Positions 41,702-50,896 are shown, counted from the first letter of the stretch. The stretch: DNA of 64,000 bases from Streptomyces iconiensis (GCF_028657195.3 NZ_JANCPR020000030.1:47917-111916), one strand, 5' to 3'. Translations and numbers: made by a program. The notes: a model not told the origin generated them from the letters alone.

Positions 41702-43570
41702 TCAGGCGTCGAGCGTCAGTGCCGCCGTGTCAACCGCCCCTCGGGCGGGATCAGAGTGCTCCTCGCAGACCTTGCGAATGCCTGCACCGATCTCTTCGGC
41801 AGCCCGCTTCACCGCAGCTCCGTTGATCCCGCGAATGTGAGCCTCCGTGGCGCAGCCCGGCCGAGGCCCCTCGCGGTACTCGGCGGCTTTCGTGGTGAAA
41901 CTGTCGATCTCAAACTCCCATGTCCACCGGCTCGTCAAGGGATAGGACTCGCGCGAGAGGGCGCCGCCGTATGTGACTGTGACGTGATGGACGAACTGCC
42001 GGTCGGGCATGCGCGTCCACACAGGTCCGTCGCCGGTCCACTCCGGACGTTCTTCCGGGCCGTCAGCGCCTCGTGCGCTCCCCTTCCCGGGGCATCCGCC
42101 GGTGCGCATGGCCTCCAAGTCGCCATCGTGGTCGTCCATCCACTGGTCGAGGACGTCTTGAGCGACCTGGGCATCGCTGAAGGGGACCTCTTGGCCCGCA
42201 AGAGTGACGACGAACACGGCTCCGACTTGCTTCGGAGAAGGAAGATCGCCCGCATCGATCCAAACGTCTCCGGAATCTCCGGAGCGCGGCTGCGGCAAGG
42301 GCGGCATCCCGGCCGCTGCTTCACCGCGACCGGAGTACGCGAGAAAGTTCGGCAGAGGAGCGGTGGGGTCCATGGCCCACGCGACCGCAGACATGATCTC
42401 GTCGTCCAGCGCGTCCAGGAGATGCCCGTAGCGGTCCACGGTGGTGGTGATCGACTCGTGCCCCAGGCGCCCCTGGATCGCGGGCAGCGGGACCTTCGCA
42501 GCGATCAACCAAGAGGCGTGGGAATGGCGGAGGTCGTGGACGCGGGGCTGTTTGATCAAGCCGTACTTCTCGACCGCCAGTTCGATGGCCGGTACCCAAC
42601 GCTGGCGGCGAAACGTCCCCGCATCCCACTGGCCTCCCCTGGGGGCAGTGAACAGGAGGTCATCCTTGGCCTTACCCTTCGCACGCAGTCTGAGCTTCTG
42701 CCAGAACTGCTCAGTGACCACGATGGTGCGACGGCTCTTCCGCGTCTTGGGCGCTCCGAGATACGCCTTGCCGTCCTCGTCCTTTTTCCACGCGCGCTGG
42801 ATGCGAATGGCGGGCCTTCCACTGCGGCGGCGCAGATCGCGCGGCTGGAGCGCGGTGACCTCGCCCCAGCGTGCACCAGTCTCGCCGAAGGCTTCCAGCA
42901 TCTCTTTGGCGTCTTCAGCTATGCATTCCTGAAGCCAGCCGAATTCCTCACGTTCGAGGAAAACCATCTCTTCATCGATCTCAGCACTGTCGAGGCGTGG
43001 AATGCTCGTGAACTCACACGGGTTCGCTGTGCGAAGCTGAGGTTCGGCCTCAACCGCAGCCTGCAGGATCTGGTGCAGGACGCCATGCTGATTCTTGATC
43101 GTCTTGGGCGCGTACTTCGTCCGCGGACGACGCCCCTTTGCGTCGAGGGGAGCCGCCGCACCAGCCTTCAGGTCGTCGACCCACCGCTGGACCATCTCGC
43201 GGCTGATTCCACCTTCGCCGTCCCGGACGGAGTAGGGCTTGAACCAAGGCGACATGTTCCGCTGTACATATCGCCGGTACCTGCCCCTCGTGTCACCTTG
43301 CATCCCGCTCAGGAGATCGATCACCTTCATCGCGAAGGGCTCGAACATCTCGTCCGGGGTCCGGACGTCCTCAGCAAAGCCTCGGCCTCGCATCCAACTC
43401 GGCGGCCACTGCTGACCGTGTCCGTTCACCAGGTCCCGGAAGCGCGTCGCGGCAGTCTCGTCGTCGAAGACCTCGGACTCCTGCTTGGCGGACTTGGCCC
43501 CGCCTGCTCGGAACAGCACGGTGTAGCTCATCGTGCCGTCGCTCTTCTTCCGTTTCCTGATCGAAGCCAT
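41702..43570 (-). CDS. Tyrosine-recombinase integrase
   Basis: 622 residues from ATG 43570 (MASIRKRKKSDG). N-terminal SAM-like arm-binding part, core-binding part to ~200, then the catalytic domain with Arg234 (TGARWGEV), His345 and Arg348 (HDLRHSHAS), His371 (GRLGHESITTT) and Tyr381 (DRYGHL). After ~400 there is a further ~220-residue extension rich in Trp and Asp, unusual for the family. A start at 43603 (MSTPIRRPVRN) is possible. The gene begins ~95 bp from the right 23-bp repeat, so it is the likely agent of integration. Confidence 0.92.
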   Translation of the reverse strand: MASIRKRKKSDGTMSYTVLFRAGGAKSAKQESEVFDDETAATRFRDLVNGHGQQWPPSWMRGRGFAEDVRTPDEMFEPFAMKVIDLLSGMQGDTRGRYRRYVQRNMSPWFKPYSVRDGEGGISREMVQRWVDDLKAGAAAPLDAKGRRPRTKYAPKTIKNQHGVLHQILQAAVEAEPQLRTANPCEFTSIPRLDSAEIDEEMVFLEREEFGWLQECIAEDAKEMLEAFGETGARWGEVTALQPRDLRRRSGRPAIRIQRAWKKDEDGKAYLGAPKTRKSRRTIVVTEQFWQKLRLRAKGKAKDDLLFTAPRGGQWDAGTFRRQRWVPAIELAVEKYGLIKQPRVHDLRHSHASWLIAAKVPLPAIQGRLGHESITTTVDRYGHLLDALDDEIMSAVAWAMDPTAPLPNFLAYSGRGEAAAGMPPLPQPRSGDSGDVWIDAGDLPSPKQVGAVFVVTLAGQEVPFSDAQVAQDVLDQWMDDHDGDLEAMRTGGCPGKGSARGADGPEERPEWTGDGPVWTRMPDRQFVHHVTVTYGGALSRESYPLTSRWTWEFEIDSFTTKAAEYREGPRPGCATEAHIRGINGAAVKRAAEEIGAGIRKVCEEHSDPARGAVDTAALTLDA

Positions 43571-43663
43571 GTTGCGCACGGGACGACGGATCGGTGTTGA
43601 CATCACGAACACCGAGAGGTCGCCCCTTCGATATTTGCGCAGGTCAGGGGAGCATCAAGGTGA

Positions 43664-43686
43664 ACGCACCGGAGGGACCGGAGCCC
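43664..43686. repeat. Right copy of the 23-bp direct repeat (putative attR)
   Basis: Identical to 32869-32891. Twelve of its bases form the left arm of the catalase terminator stem (43671-43682), so the chromosomal target appears to be this terminator. The integrase gene lies immediately inside. Confidence 0.85.
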
Positions 43687-43705
43687 CATGGCGTCCGGTC
43701 CCTCC
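43671..43705 (-). terminator. Stem-loop terminator of catA
   Basis: Perfect 12-bp arms GGAGGGACCGGA (43671-43682) and TCCGGTCCCTCC (43694-43705), 11-nt loop, 24 bp past the catA stop. Confidence 0.85.
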
Positions 43706-43728
43706 GGGCTCGTTCGGCGAGCGGTCGG

Positions 43729-45195
43729 TCAGCCGCGCAGGGCCTGAACCGCGGCTTCCAGCCGCTTGCCGAAGTCGTCGTCCGCCTTGCGGAAGTTCTC
43801 GATCGCGCGGCGCGCTATGTCGTCGCGCGAGACGCCCGAGATGTTGCCCGCGAGGTTGTCGATCAGACGCTGCTTCTCGTCCTCCGACATCAGACGGTAG
43901 AGATTGCCGGGCTGGACGAAGTCGTCGTCCTCGGCGTGCGTGGCAGCCGGGTGCGTTCCGGTCGTCCCGCTGACCGTGGCCGGCTCCCACGAGGCCCTGC
44001 CGGTCTCGGCGGGGCCGCCGAAGCTGTTCGGCTCGTAGTTCTTCGTGCCGCCGTGACGGCCGTCGTACATCGCGCCGTCCCTGCCGTAGGAGCGGGCTTC
44101 GGCCGCCTTCGGCTCGTTCACCGGCAGCAGGTCGGCGTTGATGCCGACGCGGTAGCGGTGCGCGTCGCCGTAGGCGAACAGCCTGCCCTGGAGCATCTTG
44201 TCCGGGGACGGGCCGATGCCCGGCACGAAGTGGTGCGGGGAGAAGATCGACTGCTCGGTCTCGGCGAAGATGTTCCGCGGGTTGCGGTTCAGCTCCAGCT
44301 TGCCGATCTCGATCGGGGGGTAGTCCTCGTGCGGCCAGACCTTGGTCAGGTCGAACGGGTTGAACCGGTAGTTCGCCGCGTCGGCGGCGGGCATGATCTG
44401 CACCTGCACGGTCCAGGTCGGGTAGTCGCCCTGCTCGATGGCCTCACGCAGGTCACGCTGGTGGCTGTCGGGGTCCTTGCCCGCCAGCACCTCGGCATCC
44501 TCTGCCGTGAGGGTCTTGATCCCCTGGTCGGTCTTGAAGTGGTACTTGACCCAGAAGACCTCGCCGGCCTCGTTGTTCCACTGGAACGTGTGCGAGCCGT
44601 ACCCGTTCATGTGGCGGTACGAGGCGGGGATGCCGCGGTCGCCGAAGAGCCACGTCACCTGGTGCGTGGACTCGGGCGACAGCCCCCAGAAGTCCCAGAC
44701 GTTGTCCGCCTCCTGCGAGCCGGTGTACGGGTCGCGCTTCTGGGTGTGGATGAAGTCGGGGAACTTGATGGCGTCCTTGATGAAGAACACCGGGGTGTTG
44801 TTGCCGACGAGGTCGTAGTTGCCCTCTTCGGTGTAGAACTTCAGCGCGAAGCCGCGGGGGTCACGCACCGCGTCGGGGGCGCCGAGGTTGCCCGCGACGG
44901 TGGAGAAGCGCAGGAAGGTCTCGGTCTCCTTGCCGATCTCCGAGAGGAACTTCGCGCGGGTGTACTGGGTGACGTCGGCCGTCACGGTGAACTTCCCGTA
45001 CGCGCCCGCGCCCCGGGCGTGCACGATGCGCTCCGGGATGCGCTCGCGGTTGAAGTGCGCGAGCTTCTCCAGCAGCAGCTGGTCCTGAACGAGGACCGGG
45101 CCGCCGACACCGGCGGTCTGGCTGTTCTGGTTGTCCGCGACCGGAGCGCCGGCTTCCGTCGTCATCGGTCCGGTGGTCTCGTTCTGCACGGTCAC
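43729..45195 (-). CDS. catA: Monofunctional heme catalase (CatA type)
   Basis: 488 residues, the size of the small-subunit clade. Catalytic His59 (ERIPERIVHARG), Asn132 (LVGNNTPVFF) and the proximal heme Tyr region (RLFAYGDAHRYRVG) are present. It decomposes hydrogen peroxide. GTG 45195 follows AGGAGG. Divergent from the Fur-family gene, with a 17-bp dyad between them, matching the catR-catA arrangement of S. coelicolor, so CatR repression relieved by peroxide is expected. Confidence 0.95.
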   Translation of the reverse strand: MTVQNETTGPMTTEAGAPVADNQNSQTAGVGGPVLVQDQLLLEKLAHFNRERIPERIVHARGAGAYGKFTVTADVTQYTRAKFLSEIGKETETFLRFSTVAGNLGAPDAVRDPRGFALKFYTEEGNYDLVGNNTPVFFIKDAIKFPDFIHTQKRDPYTGSQEADNVWDFWGLSPESTHQVTWLFGDRGIPASYRHMNGYGSHTFQWNNEAGEVFWVKYHFKTDQGIKTLTAEDAEVLAGKDPDSHQRDLREAIEQGDYPTWTVQVQIMPAADAANYRFNPFDLTKVWPHEDYPPIEIGKLELNRNPRNIFAETEQSIFSPHHFVPGIGPSPDKMLQGRLFAYGDAHRYRVGINADLLPVNEPKAAEARSYGRDGAMYDGRHGGTKNYEPNSFGGPAETGRASWEPATVSGTTGTHPAATHAEDDDFVQPGNLYRLMSEDEKQRLIDNLAGNISGVSRDDIARRAIENFRKADDDFGKRLEAAVQALRG

Positions 45196-45248
45196 GTGCG
45201 CCTCCTGTGCCTCAGTGCTGTCCTTGGGCCAACCACGAGCGATCCTAC

Positions 45249-45265
45249 CTTGGACATTGTCTAAG
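45249..45265. promoter_or_regulatory. Candidate CatR/Fur-type operator
   Basis: CTTGGACATTGTCTAAG, an 8-1-8 dyad with one mismatch, in the 133-bp gap between catA and catR. Fur-family proteins bind such near-perfect palindromes; the location fits autoregulated control of both genes. Confidence 0.75.
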
Positions 45266-45328
45266 TCAAGATGAATCCGAAACTCATACGGGTTCTGCTC
45301 ATGGACATGGCGCTGCTAGTCTGGAGAC

Positions 45329-45742
45329 ATGAGTGACCTGCTGGAACGGCTCCGTGAACGCGGCTGGCGGCTCACCGCGCAGCGGCGAGTCGTCGCCGAG
45401 GTACTCGACGGCGATCATGTCCACTACACCGCCGACGAGGTCCACGCCCGTGCGACCGACCGACTCCCGGAGATCGCCCGCGCGACGGTCTACAACACCC
45501 TGAGCGAGCTCGTCGCCATCGGTGAGGTGCTTGAGGTGAGCACCGACGGCCGCGCGAAGCGGTACGACCCGAACGCGCGCCATACGCACCAGCACCTGGT
45601 CTGCTCCCGGTGCGGCACGATCCGCGACGTCCACCCGACGGGCGACCCGCTGAAGGCCCTCCCGGAGGCCGAGCGGTACGGCTTCACCATCGCGGACGCC
45701 ACGGTCACCTACCGGGGCACCTGCCCGAACTGCGCCTCCTGA
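45329..45742 (+). CDS. catR: Fur-family peroxide-responsive repressor CatR
   Basis: 137 residues. N-terminal winged helix (RGWRLTAQRRVVAEVL, RATVYNTLSELVAIG) and a metal domain with THQHLVC, CSRCG (Cys92, Cys95) and CPNC (Cys132, Cys135), the structural zinc site of PerR/CatR-like proteins. Divergent from catalase, hence CatR rather than FurA, Zur or Nur. Followed by a strong terminator. Confidence 0.9.
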   Translation: MSDLLERLRERGWRLTAQRRVVAEVLDGDHVHYTADEVHARATDRLPEIARATVYNTLSELVAIGEVLEVSTDGRAKRYDPNARHTHQHLVCSRCGTIRDVHPTGDPLKALPEAERYGFTIADATVTYRGTCPNCAS

Positions 45743-45765
45743 CCCAGGCACCGACCGCACTTCTC

Positions 45766-45798
45766 AACGACCCGTCCCCTTCCGGGGGACGGGTCGTT
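45766..45798 (+). terminator. Stem-loop terminator of catR
   Basis: Arms AACGACCCGTCCCC (45766-45779) and GGGGACGGGTCGTT (45785-45798), 14 bp, loop TTCCG. Confidence 0.85.
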
Positions 45799-45896
45799 CG
45801 CGTTGCCGCGCGCACGCCCCTTGCTGGAATCTGACGGGCCGTCATATCGTCGCGACCGGATGAACAACTTCCCCCATCCCACGACGGGGAGTCACC

Positions 45897-46664
45897 ATGC
45901 CGAAAATCCGCGCCAGCGGCCTCACCCGGACCTTCGGGCGGGGCTCCCACCAGCTCACCGCGCTGGGGCCCGTCGAACTCGACGTCGCACGAGGCGAGTT
46001 CGTCTGCCTCGTCGGCCCCTCCGGCTGCGGCAAGTCCACTCTCCTGCGCATCGCGGCGGGCCTGCTCCGCCCCACGACCGGCGAACTGGAACTGCGTACC
46101 GACGCCACCCACCCCGCCGCCATGATCTTCCAGGACTACGGCATCTACGACTGGAAGACCGTTCTCGCCAACGTCCGCTTCGGCCTGGACATCCAGCGCG
46201 TCCCCCGTAAGGAGGCGGACGCGCGTGCCCACGAGTGGCTGCGCCGCATGGGCCTGTCCGACTTCGCCGGCGCCTACCCCGCCGCGCTCTCCGGGGGCAT
46301 GCGCCAGCGCGTCGCCATCGCCCGCGCGCTCGCCGTCGAGCCCGAGATCCTGCTCATGGACGAGCCCTTCGCCGCGCTCGACGCGCAGCTGCGCACCATC
46401 CTCCAGGACGAGCTGCTCGCGCTCACCCAGTCCACCAGCACCACGACGCTCTTCATCACCCACAGCCTGGAGGAGGCGCTGGTGCTCGGAGACCGCGTCC
46501 TGGTGATGTCCGCCAGGCCGGGCCGGATCATCGCCGAACGCCGCCCGCCCTTCGACCGGCCCCGTACCGGCGAGGTCCGCTCCGACCCGCGCTTCACAGC
46601 GCTCAAGGACGAGCTGTGGGAACTGCTGCGGGACGAGGTCGGACAGGAGGCGGCCGTCTCATGA
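45897..46664 (+). CDS. ABC importer ATPase (nitrate/sulfonate/taurine type)
   Basis: 255 residues. Walker A GPSGCGKST, Q-loop AAMIFQDYGIYDWKTV, signature ALSGGMRQRVAIARAL, Walker B ILLMDEPFAALD and switch His in LFITHSLEE. Closest in style to SsuB/TauB/NrtD. ATG 45897 is first of three coupled genes (ATPase, permease, binding protein). Substrate cannot be told from sequence. Confidence 0.9.
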   Translation: MPKIRASGLTRTFGRGSHQLTALGPVELDVARGEFVCLVGPSGCGKSTLLRIAAGLLRPTTGELELRTDATHPAAMIFQDYGIYDWKTVLANVRFGLDIQRVPRKEADARAHEWLRRMGLSDFAGAYPAALSGGMRQRVAIARALAVEPEILLMDEPFAALDAQLRTILQDELLALTQSTSTTTLFITHSLEEALVLGDRVLVMSARPGRIIAERRPPFDRPRTGEVRSDPRFTALKDELWELLRDEVGQEAAVS

Positions 46665-47527
46665 GCACCCTGGAGAAACCCCGGTCCGAGGAGGGGCGCG
46701 TGATACGCCGCCCCGGACCGCGCGAGACCCGCCCCGAATCGGCGCACCGGCGCCGGCGCACCCTGGAGGTGTCGCTCGCCGTCGCCGTACCCGTGGTCCT
46801 CGTACTGCTGTGGCAGCTCGCTGCGACCCAGCAGTGGATCGACGACCGCGTCTATCCGGCCCCGTCCTCCATCGCCTCCGACGGCTGGCAGCGTGCCCTC
46901 GACGGCGAGCTGTGGCCCGACGTGTGGGCCACGCTCAAGCGCGTCCTGGCCGGGTATGTGATCGGCACCGTTGCCGGCTACCTACTGGGCCTGCTCATGG
47001 GCGCGCTCCCCCTGGTGAGGGCCGCGCTGGAGCCGATGATGGACGCACTCTACGTCGTGCCGAAGCTGGCCCTGCTGCCGATCTTCCTCAACATGTTCGG
47101 TCTCGGCGAGGGCCCGCAGATCGCGCTCGTCGCCGCCACGGTCTTCTTCTTCGTGTGGATCTCCACCATGGCCGCCGTCCTCGCCGTGCCCGAGGGCCAC
47201 AGGGACGCGGGACAGGTCTTCGGCGCGAGCCACCGGCAGATGTTCCGGCATGTGCTGCTGCCCGCCTCGCTCCCCGCCGTCCTCGTGGGTGCCCGTATCG
47301 CCGCGGGTGTGGCGGTGCTGGTGATCGTCGCCTCCGAGTCCATCGCCGCCTCCGACGGCCTGGGCCACCTCATCTTCGACTCCCGCGCGCTCTTCCAGAA
47401 CGACGTGATGTTCGTCGGCATCGTCTGTGTGGCCATCCTCGGCGTCGTCTTCTCCGAACTCGTACGGATCGCCGGGCGGTTCCTCACGCCCTGGGCGCCC
47501 CGTGACCGGGGCCGCGGCCAGTCCTGA
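46661..47527 (+). CDS. ABC importer permease (SsuC/TauC type)
   Basis: 288 residues with ~40 charged N-terminal residues, then six membrane helices; the ATPase-docking loop is GHRDAGQVFGASHRQMFRHV followed by LLPASLPAVLVGARIA. ATG overlaps the ATPase stop by four bases (ATGA). Works with the neighbours as a nitrate/sulfonate-type importer. Confidence 0.9.
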   Translation: MSTLEKPRSEEGRVIRRPGPRETRPESAHRRRRTLEVSLAVAVPVVLVLLWQLAATQQWIDDRVYPAPSSIASDGWQRALDGELWPDVWATLKRVLAGYVIGTVAGYLLGLLMGALPLVRAALEPMMDALYVVPKLALLPIFLNMFGLGEGPQIALVAATVFFFVWISTMAAVLAVPEGHRDAGQVFGASHRQMFRHVLLPASLPAVLVGARIAAGVAVLVIVASESIAASDGLGHLIFDSRALFQNDVMFVGIVCVAILGVVFSELVRIAGRFLTPWAPRDRGRGQS

Positions 47528-47546
47528 CCACTCACCGGAGGTCCCT

Positions 47547-48710
47547 TTGCGCACCCCTGCATCCGCCCGGGGCGCCCGCCCCGCCACGGCTCACGCGCTG
47601 GTCCCGACCGTGACACTCGCCCTCGCTCTGGTGCTGTCCGCGTGCTCAGCGCAACAGGACAGCGCCCTCAGCACGGAACCCCGCACCATCAAGCCCGTAG
47701 CGGGCTGCGACGACAACGCCTGGACCGACCCGGGCAAGCTCAGCGGGACACGCTCGCCCGCCCGCTGCGACAAGGGCGCCCCCGCACCCAGACCGCTGAA
47801 GAAGCACCGCAAGATCACCATCGCCACCAGCACCCTCACGGCGGAGTACGTAGGGCCTCTCCAGATCGCCATAGAAAAGGGCGAGTTCAAGAAGGAGGGC
47901 CTGGACGTCGACCTGAAGGTGCTGCCCACACCGGAGGCGCTCCCCCTGCTCGCGAAGGGCGAACTGGACGCCCTGTGGGCGGCGCCCGAGGCCGCCGTGA
48001 TCAACGGCATCAACAGCGGCTTCGACATCCGCTGGGTCGCGGGCAACTTCTCCCCGGCGCCCTCCTCCAAGAGCGGCCTGTGGACCAGGCTGCGCAAGGG
48101 CGAGACCCCGGACTCCGTGCACCTGGCCGACCGCAAGGTCGGCACGCTGATCGGCAAGGGGTCGGTGATCTCGTACGCGATGGACAAGGTACTCGCCCAG
48201 CACGGCGCCACGATGAAGTCCATGTCCTTCCAGCAGCTCGGCTCGTCCGACGTGCTCACCGCGCTGACCACGGGCGGCGTGGACGCGGCCTGGCTGCTCG
48301 ACCCGGTCTGGCGCAAGGTCGACGGCGACAAGCGCTACGCCTTCCTGGGCGGCCAGCCCGCCGGTGAGCCTCTGGGCGGAGCGCTGTTCGGCCCGAACCT
48401 GCTGAGTGACGACGTGGACGCGGGAGTGGCCCTGCTGCGCGGCTACATCCGCACGATCAACACGTACTTCGCCGGCGACTACAAGAAGAACGCCGCCTTC
48501 GTGGCGGAGCTGGCCAAGGCACTCAAACAGGACGCCAAGGTGGTCAAGTCCGTGCCCTCGCTCCGGATGGACTGGGAGATACGCAAGGGCACGACCGACA
48601 GGCTCCAGAAGGCGTACCGCGACGCGGGCGTCACCGAGGGCAAGCCACTCCCCGAGGAGAAGCTGGTGGACCGCAAGCTGTACGCCGAAGCGGTCGGCCA
48701 CAAGCCCTGA
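47547..48710 (+). CDS. ABC importer substrate-binding lipoprotein (NMT1/SsuA-like)
   Basis: 387 residues from TTG 47547, supported by GGAGGT five bases upstream. Lipoprotein signal ends at LALVLSACS. The mature part shows TIATSTLTAEYVGPLQIAIE and LLAKGELDALWAAPEAAV, the periplasmic-binding fold of the NMT1/SsuA group. An odd feature is the Cys-containing segment before the fold (VAGCDDNAWTD ... SPARCDKG). Last gene of the ABC unit. Confidence 0.87.
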   Translation: MRTPASARGARPATAHALVPTVTLALALVLSACSAQQDSALSTEPRTIKPVAGCDDNAWTDPGKLSGTRSPARCDKGAPAPRPLKKHRKITIATSTLTAEYVGPLQIAIEKGEFKKEGLDVDLKVLPTPEALPLLAKGELDALWAAPEAAVINGINSGFDIRWVAGNFSPAPSSKSGLWTRLRKGETPDSVHLADRKVGTLIGKGSVISYAMDKVLAQHGATMKSMSFQQLGSSDVLTALTTGGVDAAWLLDPVWRKVDGDKRYAFLGGQPAGEPLGGALFGPNLLSDDVDAGVALLRGYIRTINTYFAGDYKKNAAFVAELAKALKQDAKVVKSVPSLRMDWEIRKGTTDRLQKAYRDAGVTEGKPLPEEKLVDRKLYAEAVGHKP

Positions 48711-48850
48711 ACAGGTGGCCACGGTGCGACCGCGCCCGGCCGGACCGGCTGCTGAACGCCATGGGCTCCGGACCTCACGGGCACGCAGCACGTCACTACA
48801 GGGACCACGTCCGACGTCCCTGCGGGGACCGGCTCACTACAGGCACACAT

Positions 48851-48886
48851 GACGAAGGCCCGGATCCTGAGATCCGGGCCTTCGTC
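48851..48886 (-). terminator. Terminator of the first tRNA gene
   Basis: Perfect 16-bp arms (GACGAAGGCCCGGATC and complement) around a CTGA tetraloop, just downstream of the minus-strand tRNA. Confidence 0.88.
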
Positions 48887-48892
48887 TTTCAG

Positions 48893-48966
48893 TAGCGGGG
48901 ACAGGATTTGAACCTGCGACCTCTGGGTTATGAGCCCAGCGAGCTACCGAGCTGCTCCACCCCGCG
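48893..48966 (-). tRNA. Initiator tRNA-fMet (CAU), copy 1
   Basis: 74 nt without encoded CCA. Anticodon arm GGGCTCATAACCC has the three G-C pairs typical of initiators, anticodon CAT, D-arm GAGCAGCTCGGTAGCTC and T-loop GGTTCAAATCC. The first base C faces T at position 72, an unpaired end as expected for an initiator. Identical to 51069-51142. Confidence 0.96.
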
Positions 48967-49060
48967 CCGTTGTGTTCACAACCTTAGCCCGGACCGACGA
49001 CCTGTGCAAATCGAGGTCCCGGGAGACGGACGGGGCCCGTGCGACCACGCGCACGGACCC

Positions 49061-50896
49061 CTACGCCGTCAGCTCGGCCCGCAGGGCCTCGCGGAGTTTG
49101 GCGGCGCGCTCGGCCACCTCTGCCGGGCCCAGCTCGACCGCACGCGCGCACCAGAACTGGCCCTCGGCCAGCTCCCCCCTGCGTGCGTTGATCAGCGCCA
49201 GCCGCAGCGCGGCCCTGCCGTGCCCCGCCTCCGCGGCGCGGTTCCACCACACCACGGCCTCGGGCTCGCTGCCCTCGCGTGCCAGGAGCAGTCCGAGGTT
49301 GAACGCACCGTTGGGGCTGCCTGCCTCGGCAGCCGCGCGGTACCAGCGCGCCGCGTCGACGACCTCGCCGCGCGCCGCGACGCACATGCCCAGCCGCACC
49401 TGCGCCCTGCGGTGCCCGCGCTCCGCCGCACGCTCGTACCACTCCTCGTACTCGGGCCGCGCCATGTTCTCGGTACTGCCCAGGTGGTGCGCGGAGCCCA
49501 GTTCGCCTTTGCCCTCGCTGCGGCGTGTGACGCGCTCCAGCAGCGCGCCGAGGCGGAAGGCGCCCTCGACGCTGCCACCGCCCGCCGCGCAGCGCAGGTG
49601 CCGCTCGGCGGTGTGCAGCTCGCCCTCACGCAGCAGTGCCATGCCCACCTGGAGCGCGGCCTCCGCGTGCCCGGAGGCCGCGGCACGCTCGTACCACGCC
49701 CGCGCGGTGCGCTCCTTGCCGCGGCCCGCGTGCAGGATGCCGAGGTTGAAGGCCGCGTCGACGCTGCCCGCCTCGGCCGCCTTGGAGAACCACGGCTCGG
49801 CGCCCTCGGAGTCGCCGCGCTGCAGCAGCAGCACGGCGAGCGCGTTGGCGGCCTCCCTGTGGCCCGCGTAGGCGGCACGGCGGTACCACTGCTCCGCCTG
49901 CGCCGTACGCCCCTGAGCGGCGCACAGCAGCCCGAGGTTGAACGCGCCGTTGTCGCAGCCCGCGTCGAGAGCGACGCGGTACCACCGCTCGGCTGCCTGC
50001 CGCTCGCCACGGTCGGCGTGCAGCGCGCCCAGCGCGTTGGCGGCGTTCCCGTCGCCGTCCTCCGCTGCCCTGCGCCACCACACGGCGGCGCTCTCCTCGT
50101 CACCCGCGTCCCGCAGCAGGAACCCCAGGGCGCAGGCGGCCCGTGCCTCACCGTCCTTCGCGGAGGTGAGGTACCAGCGTCCGGCCTCCTTCAGGTCGCC
50201 ACGGCGCTCCAGGATCGCGCCCAGGCGCAGTGCGGCCCTGCGGTGCCCACGCGCCGCGGCCTGGCGGAACCATCCTTCAGCCTCTGCCTCGGCACCGCCC
50301 GGGTACGCGGAATCGCTCTCGCCGGTCTCCTGTCCCTGCGCGGTCACCAGCTGTGCGACGCGGTACGCGGCCTCCCGGTGTCCCTGCTCGGCTGCTGCGC
50401 GGAACCAGCTCTCGGCACCTTCCTCGCCGCGGTGCTCCAGCAGGTCGGCGAGCGCGTAGGCGCCCAGCGCGTGCCCCGATTCGGCGGACTGCCGCAGCCA
50501 GTAGTGCGCTGCGGGCTCGTCGCCGCGCTCCCGGTGGTGCCGGCCCAACGCGTGCGCCGCTGCGGCCGATCCGGCGACGGCGGCGGTGCGCCACCACCCG
50601 GCGGCCTCCTCCGGGTATCCCCGCTGGTGCAGCAGAACGCCCAAGTTGTTCGCCGCCGCGCGGTCACCGCCGGCGGTGGCGGCGCGCAGATGCGACTCGG
50701 CCGCGTCCAGGTCGCCCCGGCGCAGCAGTTGGGCGCCGAGCATGCTGGCCGCTGTCATCGTTTCGGCGGTGCCGGAGTTCCCGGCGCCCACCGCGGTGTA
50801 CGGCTTGTCAGCTTCCTCCGCGTATTCCTCCACACTCAGGCCCGGACCGGTCCACACCGGGTCCGTCAGCCTTGCCTTATCCCCCATAAGCCCCAT
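49061..50896 (-). CDS. Sel1-like/TPR repeat protein
   Basis: 611 residues. After ~45 residues come about fifteen 36-residue helical-pair repeats of the form 'AERWYRVALDAGCDNGAFNL' and 'AEQWYRRAAYAGHREAANAL', the Sel1 variety of TPR. No signal peptide or membrane helix. Such proteins scaffold protein complexes; partner unknown. ATG 50896 used, with ATG 50887 (MGDKARLTDP) as alternative. It lies between the two identical initiator tRNA genes. Confidence 0.85.
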   Translation of the reverse strand: MGLMGDKARLTDPVWTGPGLSVEEYAEEADKPYTAVGAGNSGTAETMTAASMLGAQLLRRGDLDAAESHLRAATAGGDRAAANNLGVLLHQRGYPEEAAGWWRTAAVAGSAAAAHALGRHHRERGDEPAAHYWLRQSAESGHALGAYALADLLEHRGEEGAESWFRAAAEQGHREAAYRVAQLVTAQGQETGESDSAYPGGAEAEAEGWFRQAAARGHRRAALRLGAILERRGDLKEAGRWYLTSAKDGEARAACALGFLLRDAGDEESAAVWWRRAAEDGDGNAANALGALHADRGERQAAERWYRVALDAGCDNGAFNLGLLCAAQGRTAQAEQWYRRAAYAGHREAANALAVLLLQRGDSEGAEPWFSKAAEAGSVDAAFNLGILHAGRGKERTARAWYERAAASGHAEAALQVGMALLREGELHTAERHLRCAAGGGSVEGAFRLGALLERVTRRSEGKGELGSAHHLGSTENMARPEYEEWYERAAERGHRRAQVRLGMCVAARGEVVDAARWYRAAAEAGSPNGAFNLGLLLAREGSEPEAVVWWNRAAEAGHGRAALRLALINARRGELAEGQFWCARAVELGPAEVAERAAKLREALRAELTA

